A stretch of DNA of 46,959 nt. Origin: Caballeronia calidae. Its GTDB lineage: Bacteria; Pseudomonadota; Gammaproteobacteria; Burkholderiales; Burkholderiaceae. A program made the position numbers and the translations under genes. The stretch's first letter is position 1. Each line of letters starts with the position of its first letter. Where the stretch lies: NCBI RefSeq assembly GCF_900044055.2, contig NZ_FCOX02000055.1, forward strand, positions 1-46,959, in the 5' to 3' direction. This document shows positions 34,506 to 43,421 of the stretch, piece after piece. The notes beneath the pieces were generated by a model. That model did not search any database and was not told where the DNA came from. It saw only the letters and a program-made list of their open reading frames with translations.

Positions 34506-35843
34506 TTATGGACGGATCGCCCAGAACTCGAACTCGATGCCCGGAAAATCCCCCGCGACGTGCAGCGCGACGCCCGCCGAAGTCGCGAACTGCCGCCACA
34601 ATTCGCCGCCGCGTTCCAGCTCGAAATAGGTGAAGCCGGCATGGAACGGCAACTGGCGCGGCGCGACCGGCAACGCACGCAGCGCGATGCCCGGCAACTG
34701 GAGATTGACGAGATCGCGGATGCGCTCCACCGGCCCGAGCTTGGCCTGCCGCGGGAAGCCGTTGAGCAGCGCGGCCGGCGCGAGATCGGCCTTCACCGCG
34801 AGCACGAAGCTCGCGGAGGCGAACAGCTCGCGGTCGGGCACGATCGCCACGCGCAGGCCGTACTTGCGCTCCTCCAGCGCGATCGGCACGGCATGCGGGT
34901 CCATCACCGAGCTCAGCGCGCGGCGCAATGCGTCGACGAGCGGCGTGAAGGTCTCGTCGAGCCGCTCGTGGCGATAGACCGGAAACGCGCCCGGACGCTT
35001 GCCCGGCTGGCTGAAGGTCGCGAGCTCGCCCGCCAGTTGCAGCGCGTGCTGATGCAGGTCGTGCGGATGCAGGCCCGTGGTCGACGCGATCCCCGCGAAC
35101 AGCGGCTCCGCGCGGTTGAGCACCTGCAGCAAGAGGAAGTCGGCGATCTCGGCTGCGCCGGTCGCGGCGGGGCGCGCCAGGCGCGCGGCGAGCGCATCGG
35201 CGCGCTGATGCACGAGTCCCGCGAGCTCGTCGACGAATCCGGCGAGCCCCCGCGACACGCGATAGTCGAGGCAAGGCGGCGCATAAGCGGCATCGAGCAC
35301 GATGCTGTTGTCCGCGCGGCGCTCGACGATGCGCGCAATCCCGAGCGCCGTGTGCGCGTGGACCACGTCGCGCTCGAACGCGAGCCGCAGCTGGAGCTTG
35401 CCGACCTGCACGAGCGCCGCGCCGAGTGCGCCGTCGTTGCTGTCGAGCACTTCGGTTTCCGCGATGCGATGACGCGCGAAGCCATCGCCGGCTTGCACCG
35501 TATGCGCGGCCTCCGGCACGCCATGACGCGCGACGGGCAGCGCGAGCACCACCGTCAGATCGCGCGCGTCCTCGGGAATGGCGAGCGGTAGCGGCAAGTC
35601 ATCGTCGGCGGGCAGGCGGAACGGACTGCCATCGGGCAGCACGCCCGCGCACGCGGTCAGCGCGATGCGGCCGAGCTTCAGTTGCTCGACGTCGATCGCG
35701 AGTTCCGAAAAGCCGAACGCATAGGGACGCAGCGCGGCGCAGCGCGCGTCGATCTGCGCGCGCAGATAGCGGTCGTGCTGCTGAAGATGCTGCGGCTGCA
35801 GCAGCATGCCTTCCGACCAGATCACCTTGTTGTTCCAGGACAT
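34506..35843 (-). CDS. tssK: T6SS baseplate protein TssK
   Basis: The 445-residue protein opens with MSWNNKVIWSEGMLLQPQH, the hallmark of the family, followed by the QQHDRYLRAQIDAR helix. TssK is a trimeric adaptor, related to phage receptor-binding proteins, that connects the TssEFG baseplate wedge to TssL and TssM. The C-terminal block FELERGGELWRQF is also characteristic. It lies 33 bases downstream of the fha gene. In many T6SS loci a lipoprotein gene, tssJ, sits just before tssK; there is no room for one here. Confidence 0.94.
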   Translation of the reverse strand: MSWNNKVIWSEGMLLQPQHLQQHDRYLRAQIDARCAALRPYAFGFSELAIDVEQLKLGRIALTACAGVLPDGSPFRLPADDDLPLPLAIPEDARDLTVVLALPVARHGVPEAAHTVQAGDGFARHRIAETEVLDSNDGALGAALVQVGKLQLRLAFERDVVHAHTALGIARIVERRADNSIVLDAAYAPPCLDYRVSRGLAGFVDELAGLVHQRADALAARLARPAATGAAEIADFLLLQVLNRAEPLFAGIASTTGLHPHDLHQHALQLAGELATFSQPGKRPGAFPVYRHERLDETFTPLVDALRRALSSVMDPHAVPIALEERKYGLRVAIVPDRELFASASFVLAVKADLAPAALLNGFPRQAKLGPVERIRDLVNLQLPGIALRALPVAPRQLPFHAGFTYFELERGGELWRQFATSAGVALHVAGDFPGIEFEFWAIRP

Positions 35844-35876
35844 CGTCGCCTCGCTTGTCGGGTTGCTATCGGGTTG

Positions 35877-37328
35877 CTATCGGATTGAAGGGGCCGGCGG
35901 CATCGCGTCGGCATCGCCGTTTGCCTGCCGCTCGTATGCGTCGTTGAAGGCGCTGCCGCACAGCGCCCCAAGGTCATCGGCACTGGCGCGTTCCAGCTCG
36001 GCGTGCAGCGCGATGAGGCGGTCCCACTGGCGCGCCTTGCGGCACGCGGGCAGCCAGTCGAGCCAGCCGCGCCGCGTGTCGGCGCGCGCGATCGCCCGCG
36101 GGTCGAAGCGGCCGAGCAGATGCTGCATGGCCGCACGCGTGCCCGCGAGGACCGCAAGCTCGTGGCGGCGGATGTCGTCGAACGCGCCTTCGAGCGCGGC
36201 CTGCGCGGGCAGGTAGCCGGCGCTCGCGCCGCGCATCATCTGCGCGAGCGCGCCGTCGCCGTCGGGAAAGAACTTGAGCGGGTTGTTGTCGCGCTGGACC
36301 AGCATCGTCGTGTCGAGGCTGATCTCGCGCTTGAGCACCGAGCGCGACAGCAGCACATCCACCACGCCGCGCACCGCCGTGCGCAGCATCGCGCCCGCGA
36401 GACGCGCGGTCTCGGCGGCATCGCGGGTGCCGAGCGCGGCGGCATCGACGCCCAGTCCGTCGAGCAGCGCCGCGAAAGCCGATTCGGCGCTGGCGTCATT
36501 GGCGGCGTCGATGCCCGGCGCGTTCGCGGCGCGGCGGGAAGGCGCGTCGAACGCTTCGCCCGTCGACGCGGCAGACGGCATCGTCGCGCCCTGCGAGGGC
36601 CGGGGCATCGACACGGGCGCGGCGCGTTCGGCAGGCCTGGACGCGACATCGGCCAGCGGATCGTAGTCGTGCGGAATGCCGCCCGCCGGCGCATGCGCCG
36701 TCGCGCCGGCAGGCTGCACGTAGGCGAACTGCTCGGGCGATACGTGATCGCTCCCGGAGCCGGCGAACACCGCGTGTCCGTCGAGCCGGGCCGGTGCTCC
36801 ATGCGACATGCGCGAATTGCCGAGCGGCGCGGCGAGCGGATCGAAGCGCGGCCCCGGCAGCGGGGAATCCGCGAGCACCGCCGCGTGCGCGAGCGGATCG
36901 TGCGCGCACGCCTGCACCGAAGCGCACTCACCCGCGCTTGCGACATCGAGCGGATCGAAATTTCGACGGTCGTGCACGCCGAGCGGCGCGTCGAAGGCGG
37001 CGGCACGCGCGCGCGCCATCGCCCGAACGCCGAGCCGATAACCGCCGATTTCCAGCATGTCGCCGTCGGCCAATCGCGCGGGCTGACCGCTCGCGAGCGG
37101 CCGTCCGTTGTGCCGGCTCGGATTGCTGCCGAGATCGGCGAGCCGCCAGCCGTCCCCGGAACAGTCGATCCGCGCATGCAGGCGCGACACGGTCTTCGCC
37201 GCATCCGGCAGCACCATCGTGTTGTCGGGGCCGCGCCCGATGGTCCCGCCCGCCGCCCCGAAGCGGCATGCGAGCGGCGCATCTGGCGCGTTGCCCTGAT
37301 ACGTGTCGACCGTGAGCGTCAGATACAT
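35877..37328 (-). CDS. tagH: FHA-domain T6SS protein (Fha/TagH)
   Basis: The 483-residue protein has an N-terminal FHA domain, about residues 8-100, with IGRGPDNTMVLPD, SRLHARI and DLGSN-x-SRHNGRPL, which binds phosphothreonine. A long Pro/Ala-rich linker follows. The C-terminal 200 residues, with ARLAGAMLRTAVRGVVDVLLSR and LKREISLDTTMLVQRDNNPLKF, match the T6SS FHA C-terminal (TagH) domain. The protein is the expected substrate and reader of the PpkA/PppA switch. I use the ATG at 37328, preceded by GGAGGAGA. An ATG overlapping the vgrG stop (37352) is in frame and would add eight residues. Confidence 0.9.
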   Translation of the reverse strand: MYLTLTVDTYQGNAPDAPLACRFGAAGGTIGRGPDNTMVLPDAAKTVSRLHARIDCSGDGWRLADLGSNPSRHNGRPLASGQPARLADGDMLEIGGYRLGVRAMARARAAAFDAPLGVHDRRNFDPLDVASAGECASVQACAHDPLAHAAVLADSPLPGPRFDPLAAPLGNSRMSHGAPARLDGHAVFAGSGSDHVSPEQFAYVQPAGATAHAPAGGIPHDYDPLADVASRPAERAAPVSMPRPSQGATMPSAASTGEAFDAPSRRAANAPGIDAANDASAESAFAALLDGLGVDAAALGTRDAAETARLAGAMLRTAVRGVVDVLLSRSVLKREISLDTTMLVQRDNNPLKFFPDGDGALAQMMRGASAGYLPAQAALEGAFDDIRRHELAVLAGTRAAMQHLLGRFDPRAIARADTRRGWLDWLPACRKARQWDRLIALHAELERASADDLGALCGSAFNDAYERQANGDADAMPPAPSIR

Positions 37329-37348
37329 GGTGTCTCCTCCGTGCGCAT

Positions 37349-39355
37349 TCATTTCGAGCCGTCGTCGGCCTGACGGGGCTCGGCGGGTTCATCGGGTGAC
37401 GCGTTCGCCGCACCCGCGCCGCCGCCCCCGCCGCCGCAGTTGATCTCCACGACCACGCCGTCGATCGTCACCGGCCCCGCCGCGCTGATCGCGATGCCGG
37501 ACGGCGAAAGCACGATGGTGTTGCCGCCCGCCTTGAGCGTGAGAATCTCGCCCGCCTCGATGGTGACGTTCATCCCGCCCTTCACATCGACGTTAACACC
37601 CGCCCCCACCGAAATATTCGCCCCGCTCTTGTGTTGCGTATCGCCGCCGACATCGAGCGAATATTTGCCGCCGATACGCACGCGCTGGCCGCCTCGCACG
37701 TCGTCGCTGCGATTGCCGCCGCAGCGCGCGATATCGTCCTGCTCGACGATTACATGGCGCTCGTTGCCGATGCGCGTCAGCGCGTCGTGCTTCACCCACG
37801 TCTCCAGATCGCGCTCGGCGTGGAAGAAGAGCTGCTCCGCGCCCCTGGTATCGTCGAAGCGCATTTCGTTGAAGCCGTTGCCGCCCTTCGTCGAATTGCT
37901 CCTGAGCGTGGTGCGCGCCATCTTCGCCGGCAGTTCGTAGGGCGTGGTCTGCGCCGCGTTGTAGACGCTGCCGATCACGAGCGGCTGGTCCGGATCGCCC
38001 TCGATGAACTGCACCAGCACTTCCTGTCCGATGCGCGGCAGGAAAAACGCGCCATAGCCCTTGCCGGTCCACGGCTGCGCGACGCGCACCCAGCAGCGCT
38101 GCAGCGACTCGCGCGAGGCCTCCGGTTCGAGCTGCTCCCAATGGAACTGCACCTTGATGCGGCCATATTTGTCGGTATGGATCTCTTCGCCCTCCGGCCC
38201 GACGACCACCGCCGTCTGAGGCCCCGCGACGCGCGCGCGCGGCGTGTTGCGCGCGGCGCGAAAACCGGCGTCGCGCGGCAGCGCCCGGAAGGCGCAATCG
38301 AACACGGGCGGGCGCGCGTGCGCGTCGAGCGTCGAAAGATAGTCATCCGAATTGACCGCATATTCCGCCGAAACGACCAGATGCTCGCGATTCTGCGGCT
38401 CCAGCGGATGCCCGGTCAGCCGCACGAGACCGCCGGGCCAGATGGCGCGCGCCGTGGTCCGCGCGTTCACGAACGCGTTCGACGCCTGATGCGCCTCGAC
38501 ATGCGCCCGCGCGAGTCGCTCGGCGTCCGCGTGCTGCGTGTAACCCGGCGCGTGCTCCTGCATCGTGTAGAACGCGGGATCGAAGCGCGTGCTGCGCAGC
38601 CCACGCGCGACCAGACCCTGCTGCGCCGACTGCGACGGCTTCTCGAAGTCGTAGTCATTGATCTCGACGATACCCGTCGCCACTTCGCCGCCCGTCGACC
38701 ACGCATAGATCCACTCGTGCTCGTGCGGCGTGGCCGGCTGCGGACGAAACGGCAACTCGGCGCAGTGCGGCGTCGCGCCGTGCACCTGCGACGAATCCGT
38801 GAGGATCAGCCGGTGCTTGCCGCCCTGATGCACGAAGAAGTAATAGATGCCTTCGCGCTCGGCGAGCCGGCTCACGAAATCGAAATCCGTCTCGCGATAC
38901 TGCGCGCAGTGTTCGAGGCTCGGATACGTCGCCGAGCATGTGTTCTCGAAGTCGATGTGATAGTCGGCCAGCACACGGCCGATGATCGCGGGGACGGTCA
39001 TCCGGTGAAAGAAGCGGCAGTGCGATGCACGCGTCAGCAGCCACAGGCGCGGGCGCACCGTCGCGCGATACATCGCCGGGAGATTGGGCTGCGTGCTCGC
39101 GGGCCGCGCCAGCTCGAACGCCGTGACGATGCCGTTGTACTCGCGCGTGCCGCCGCCCGGAATCTCCAGCGACAGCGAGAAGTCGCTGCCGAGCATCTTC
39201 GCGATGTCGAGAGTCGAGCGGTCGGCGAGCAGTTCGAGATCCCATTGCGCGAGCCGCCCGAGCGCCTCGCGTCCGCGCATGCGATACAGCACGAGCGCGT
39301 TCCTGCCGAGCGCGCAGGTCACTTGGGCGATGCGATTGGTATCGGTGAGCATCAT
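37349..39355 (-). CDS. vgrG: T6SS spike protein VgrG (TssI)
   Basis: VgrG forms the trimeric needle tip. The 668-residue protein has the gp27/gp44-like N-terminal half, with YRETDFDFVSRLAEREGIYYFF, the gp5-like OB-fold with GRIKVQFHWEQ and the GYGAFFLPRIGQEVLVQFIEGDPDQPLVIGSVYN strand-turn region, and a beta-helix ending in NVTIEAGEILTLKAGG. After it comes only a Gly/Ala/Pro tail of about 30 residues, so no effector domain is fused. I chose the ATG at 39355 with GAGG upstream; the frame is open upstream but not in VgrG-like sequence. It lies 14 bases after the PAAR-like gene, which should cap it. Confidence 0.95.
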   Translation of the reverse strand: MMLTDTNRIAQVTCALGRNALVLYRMRGREALGRLAQWDLELLADRSTLDIAKMLGSDFSLSLEIPGGGTREYNGIVTAFELARPASTQPNLPAMYRATVRPRLWLLTRASHCRFFHRMTVPAIIGRVLADYHIDFENTCSATYPSLEHCAQYRETDFDFVSRLAEREGIYYFFVHQGGKHRLILTDSSQVHGATPHCAELPFRPQPATPHEHEWIYAWSTGGEVATGIVEINDYDFEKPSQSAQQGLVARGLRSTRFDPAFYTMQEHAPGYTQHADAERLARAHVEAHQASNAFVNARTTARAIWPGGLVRLTGHPLEPQNREHLVVSAEYAVNSDDYLSTLDAHARPPVFDCAFRALPRDAGFRAARNTPRARVAGPQTAVVVGPEGEEIHTDKYGRIKVQFHWEQLEPEASRESLQRCWVRVAQPWTGKGYGAFFLPRIGQEVLVQFIEGDPDQPLVIGSVYNAAQTTPYELPAKMARTTLRSNSTKGGNGFNEMRFDDTRGAEQLFFHAERDLETWVKHDALTRIGNERHVIVEQDDIARCGGNRSDDVRGGQRVRIGGKYSLDVGGDTQHKSGANISVGAGVNVDVKGGMNVTIEAGEILTLKAGGNTIVLSPSGIAISAAGPVTIDGVVVEINCGGGGGGAGAANASPDEPAEPRQADDGSK

Positions 39356-39369
39356 CGCGGGCCTCGTCG

Positions 39370-39759
39370 TCAGGGAATCTGTGTTTGGCGCGTCGCCGGA
39401 TCGACGATCGTCACCACGCCGCCCCAGGTACAGAGGCAGGTGGACACGTTGTCGAGCGACGGCTGGCTGCCGAGCAGCACCGTGACCGCGCCGGGCGCCC
39501 ACGGCTGCGCGGTAGCGGGCACGCAGGGCATCGGCGTCGGCGTGCCGAGCGCGGCGGCGGTGGCTGCGGCGACCTCCGGGTTCGCCTGCGACGTGCACAT
39601 GCCGAACGGCATGATGTTCACTAGCGGAACGTGATCCATGATGTTCGCGGCGATCGACCCTTCGCAGCGCACCCGGTTGACGGGCAGCACGACGAGCGTG
39701 GACGGCGTCATGCCGAACGAGCATTGCAAGGTCGCGCCCATGCTGACTTGTTGTGGCAT
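39370..39759 (-). CDS. PAAR-like spike-tip protein (DUF4280/DUF4150 type)
   Basis: The 129-residue protein contains MGATLQCSFGMTPSTLVVLP, NIMDHVPLVNIMPFGMCTS and CVPATAQPW, then LLGSQPSLDNVSTCLCTWGG near the end. This matches the PAAR-like family (DUF4280/DUF4150), with several Cys and His that may bind a metal at the cone tip. PAAR proteins sharpen the VgrG spike and can carry effectors. No effector extension is fused here, so it is probably the core tip. AGGAG precedes the ATG at 39759. It lies directly between clpV and vgrG, in step with that role. Which of the two DUF families applies needs a profile search. Confidence 0.8.
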   Translation of the reverse strand: MPQQVSMGATLQCSFGMTPSTLVVLPVNRVRCEGSIAANIMDHVPLVNIMPFGMCTSQANPEVAAATAAALGTPTPMPCVPATAQPWAPGAVTVLLGSQPSLDNVSTCLCTWGGVVTIVDPATRQTQIP

Positions 39760-39769
39760 GGCTGGCTCC

Positions 39770-42394
39770 TTAGTCGAACGAATAGGTGAAGTCGCCGTCG
39801 CGCACGCCGACTTCGACTTTCCCGATGCTGCGGCCATCGACGAGACGGCCAAGGAATTCCGCGCTCACACGCGGCAGCAAAGTGTTGGTGAGGATCGCGT
39901 CGATCATCCGGCCGCCGCTCGCGAGCTCCGTGCAGCGCCGCGCGATCTGGCCGACCACCGCGTCGTCGAAGCCGAAGCTCACGCGATGCCGCTCCGCGAT
40001 GCGCCGCCCGATGCGCGCGAGTTGCAGGCGGATCACGGCGTCGAGCATGGCGTCGTCGAGCGGGTAGTAGGGAATCACCGCGACGCGCCCGAGCAGCGCA
40101 GGCGGAAACGCATCGAGCAGCGGCTCGCGCAGCGCCCGCGCGATCTCTTCCGGCAATGGCGCGGGCGACGGCGACTCGCGCCCGCTGCCGCACAGATACG
40201 TGATGAGCTCGGTGCCGACATTGGTCGTGAGCAGGATCAGCGTGTTGGAAAAGTCGATTTCGCGGCCTTCGCCGTCTTCCATGCGGCCCTTGTCGAAGAC
40301 CTGGAAGAAGAGCTTGTGCACGTCCGGATGCGCCTTCTCGAATTCATCGAGCAGCACGACGCTGTACGGACGCCGCCGCACCGCCTCGGTGAGCACGCCG
40401 CCTTCGCCATAGCCCACATAGCCCGGCGGCGCGCCCTTGAGCAGCGATACCGTATGCGCCTCCTGGTACTCGCTCATGTTCACGGTGATGACGTTGTCCT
40501 CGCCGCCATAGAGCGCCTCGGCGAGCGCGAGCGCGGTTTCGGTCTTGCCGACGCCCGAGGAGCCCGCCAGCATGAACACGCCGACCGGCTTGCAGGGATC
40601 GTCGAGGCCGGCGCGCGCGGTCTGCACGCGGCGCGCGATCATCTGCATCGCGTGATCCTGCCCGACGATGCGGCGGCTCAGCGTCGCCGCCAGATCAAGC
40701 ACGCTCGCGGCTTCGTCGCGCACCATGCGGCCGACGGGAATGCCCGTCCAGTCCTGCACCACCGACGCGACCGCATGCGCATCCACGCCCGGCAGGATGA
40801 GCGGCGCTTCGCCCTGACGTTGCGCGAGCTCATCGGTGAGCGCCTTCAGACCGGAAAGCGTCACGGCCTCGCCACCCTCCTCGATGGCTCGCCGATCCGC
40901 GAGAATCCGTGCGACGAGCGCGCGCTCCGCTTCCCAGCGCGCGGTCAGATCGGCGAGTCGCGCGCGCTCGGCGTCGAGCCGGGCGGCGACATCGGCGGCG
41001 CGGTCTTTCGTGTCGATGCCGAGCGACGCTTCACGCGCCACGATCCCGCTTTCGGTCGTCCACGTCTCGATGCGCCGCTTCGCATCGTCCATGGCCGGCG
41101 GCAATGCCTGCTGGCTCACCGCGACGCGCGCGCAGGCGGTGTCGAGCAGGCTCACGGCCTTGTCGGGCAACTGGCGCGCGGGAATGAAGCGATGCGACAG
41201 CTGCACCGCCGCCTCCAGCGCCTCGTCGAGCACCTGCACGCCATGATGCCGCTCCATCTTGCGCACGAGGCCGCGCATCATCGCGATCGCGCTGGCTTCG
41301 GAAGGCTCCGGCACCTTGACGACCTGAAAGCGCCGCGTGAGCGCCGGGTCCTTCTCGATGTGCTTCTTGTATTCGACCCACGTCGTCGCGGCGATGGTGC
41401 GCAGCGTGCCGCGCGCGAGCGCGGGCTTGAGGAGGTTGGCGGCGTCTCCGGTGCCGGCCGCGCCGCCCGCGCCGACGAGCGTATGCGCCTCATCGATGAA
41501 GAGAATCACCGGCTTGTCCGATGTCTGCACCGCTTCGATCACCTGCTTCAGCCGGTGTTCGAACTCGCCCTTCACGCTCGCGCCCGCCTGCAGCAGCCCG
41601 ACATCGAGCGTGCGCACGATGGCGTCGCGCAACGCGGGCGGCACCTCTCCCGCGACGACCCGCTGCGCGAAGCCTTCTACCACAGCCGTCTTGCCGACGC
41701 CCGCCTCGCCCGTGAGAATCGGGTTGTTCTGACGGCGGCGCATCAGAATGTCGATGATCTGGCGAATCTCCATGTCGCGCCCGACGATCGGATCGAGCTT
41801 GCCCTCGCGCGCCTCGGCGGTGAGATCGACGGTGTAGCGGGCGAGCGCATCATGCTCCGCGAGCGGCGCGGCCGACGCGGCGGCCTCGGCGGACCCGGCG
41901 ACAGGCGCGGCCTGTGCTTCGGGCGAGCCGTCGAGCAGCGCGTCGAAGCGCGTGGACAGCGCATCGAAACTGATCTTCTCGAACTGGCGCGAGAGCGCGT
42001 AAAGCGCATTGCGCAGGTTCGGCGTGCGCAACATGCCGATCACGAGATGCCCCGTGCGCACCTTCACGGCGTTGAACATCAGCGAGCCTGCAACCCAGCC
42101 GCGCTCGACGGCTTCGTCGACTTGCGCGGAGATGTCGGAGACGGCCGTCGCACCGCGCGGCAGCCGATCTAGCGCGGCGGTCAGATCGCGTTCGAGCGCG
42201 GTCTCGTCCAGTTCGAAATGACGCACGAGGCGGCGCAGGTCCGAATCGGCCGCGAGCAGCATCTGATGCATCCAGTGCGCCAGCTCGACATACGGATTGC
42301 CGCGCAGCTTGCAGAACGCGGCGCCGTTTTCGATCGCACGATACGCAAGCGGATCGAGCTTGCCGAACAACGCCATGCGGCTGATTTCAGTCAT
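39770..42394 (-). CDS. clpV: T6SS sheath-disassembly ATPase ClpV (TssH)
   Basis: ClpV is a hexameric AAA+ ATPase that strips and recycles contracted TssBC sheaths. The 874-residue protein has an N-terminal Clp_N domain beginning MTEISRMALFGKLDPL. AAA domain 1 has Walker A GEAGVGKTA near residue 227 and Walker B LFIDEAHT. A middle coiled region follows, then AAA domain 2 with Walker A GSSGVGKTE near residue 609 and Walker B LLDEFEKAH, and a ClpB-type C-terminal domain. All ATPase motifs are intact. Its ATG overlaps the tssG stop by eight bases, which indicates coupled translation. Confidence 0.96.
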   Translation of the reverse strand: MTEISRMALFGKLDPLAYRAIENGAAFCKLRGNPYVELAHWMHQMLLAADSDLRRLVRHFELDETALERDLTAALDRLPRGATAVSDISAQVDEAVERGWVAGSLMFNAVKVRTGHLVIGMLRTPNLRNALYALSRQFEKISFDALSTRFDALLDGSPEAQAAPVAGSAEAAASAAPLAEHDALARYTVDLTAEAREGKLDPIVGRDMEIRQIIDILMRRRQNNPILTGEAGVGKTAVVEGFAQRVVAGEVPPALRDAIVRTLDVGLLQAGASVKGEFEHRLKQVIEAVQTSDKPVILFIDEAHTLVGAGGAAGTGDAANLLKPALARGTLRTIAATTWVEYKKHIEKDPALTRRFQVVKVPEPSEASAIAMMRGLVRKMERHHGVQVLDEALEAAVQLSHRFIPARQLPDKAVSLLDTACARVAVSQQALPPAMDDAKRRIETWTTESGIVAREASLGIDTKDRAADVAARLDAERARLADLTARWEAERALVARILADRRAIEEGGEAVTLSGLKALTDELAQRQGEAPLILPGVDAHAVASVVQDWTGIPVGRMVRDEAASVLDLAATLSRRIVGQDHAMQMIARRVQTARAGLDDPCKPVGVFMLAGSSGVGKTETALALAEALYGGEDNVITVNMSEYQEAHTVSLLKGAPPGYVGYGEGGVLTEAVRRRPYSVVLLDEFEKAHPDVHKLFFQVFDKGRMEDGEGREIDFSNTLILLTTNVGTELITYLCGSGRESPSPAPLPEEIARALREPLLDAFPPALLGRVAVIPYYPLDDAMLDAVIRLQLARIGRRIAERHRVSFGFDDAVVGQIARRCTELASGGRMIDAILTNTLLPRVSAEFLGRLVDGRSIGKVEVGVRDGDFTYSFD

Positions 42395-43421
42395 GAGGAG
42401 TCTCCTTGCGATGGCTCGCTCCCGCCTGCCCGGCGATCACGACCCGATGGTTGTCATGGACCGGCGCACCGCTCGTGAGCCAGGTGTTCCAGCCGAGGCG
42501 CGCGCCGTCGCTCGCCTTGCCTCGCAGACGCAGCGGCGGCACTTCTTCACGCTTCAGATGCAGCGCGACGTCCCAGTCGAGTGGATCGCGCACGTAGTTG
42601 CGGACCCAGTCGGCGAGCTTCGTGAGGCTCTTCCCGCCCGGCAGGAAGCGCGCGAAGTCGATGTAGCGAAGCGGCCCGATCACGATGCGGAACTTGTGCT
42701 GGCAGTCCCACACCCGCGTGCCGACGACCGTCGATACGCCGAGCCGCGCGCCGCCCAGGCGCGTGCAGGCGTCTTCCGGCAGCGCGATCCAGTGGCCGCG
42801 CCATGGCTCGATCGATACGTTCACGCCGAAGAAGCGCGCGAGGATCAGCCGCAGCCCGTCTGCATGGCGCGTCGGCGCGGCGAGCAGGCCCGCGAAGTGG
42901 CGCTTGGCGGAATCGGGCACGGCGTCGCGACCGGCGAGCGCGGGCGCGCCCAGGCCGAACAGGCTGCCGACGTAATCCGCGAAGCGATCCTCGCGCGGCC
43001 GGTCGGCGCTCACCACCGGCTGGGCATCGGCCCATGCGCGATAGAAGAGCGACAGCATCCGGTGATGGAACACGTCGAGAAAGCGCGCGAGCGTCGGATC
43101 GTTCGCGTTGCGGGCGCGCTCGCGCACATAGGCGGTCAGATGCGTCGGCAGCGGGCCGTTCGGTCCGAGCAGGCCGAGAAAATTCACCGCGAGCCGGCCC
43201 GGCTGACCGGCTTCGCCCGGAACGTAGTCGCCGAGCGTCGTCGGATGGAAGATCAGCTCCGGGTCTTGCGAGAGGCGCACGGCGTCGTCGCGCGCGGAAA
43301 GGGACCGGCCGAGGCGCGGACGCTCCGCATGCGCCTGCTCGATCAGCCGCAGCGCCTGGAAGAAGTCGAAGCGGCGGGCGTTGCGCGCGAGCACGCCGTC
43401 GATGGTCAGAGCGTCGCGCAT
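42387..43421 (-). CDS. tssG: T6SS baseplate protein TssG
   Basis: The 344-residue protein shows the TssG start, RFDFFQALRLIEQA, and the block LAVNFLGLLGPNGPLPTHLTAYVRERARN, followed by DVFHHRMLSLFYRAWADAQPV. TssG joins two TssF copies in each baseplate wedge. Its 5' end overlaps tssF by 16 bases and its 3' end overlaps clpV by 8 bases, so the three are almost certainly translated from one message. Length is normal. Confidence 0.95.
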   Translation of the reverse strand: MRDALTIDGVLARNARRFDFFQALRLIEQAHAERPRLGRSLSARDDAVRLSQDPELIFHPTTLGDYVPGEAGQPGRLAVNFLGLLGPNGPLPTHLTAYVRERARNANDPTLARFLDVFHHRMLSLFYRAWADAQPVVSADRPREDRFADYVGSLFGLGAPALAGRDAVPDSAKRHFAGLLAAPTRHADGLRLILARFFGVNVSIEPWRGHWIALPEDACTRLGGARLGVSTVVGTRVWDCQHKFRIVIGPLRYIDFARFLPGGKSLTKLADWVRNYVRDPLDWDVALHLKREEVPPLRLRGKASDGARLGWNTWLTSGAPVHDNHRVVIAGQAGASHRKETPHD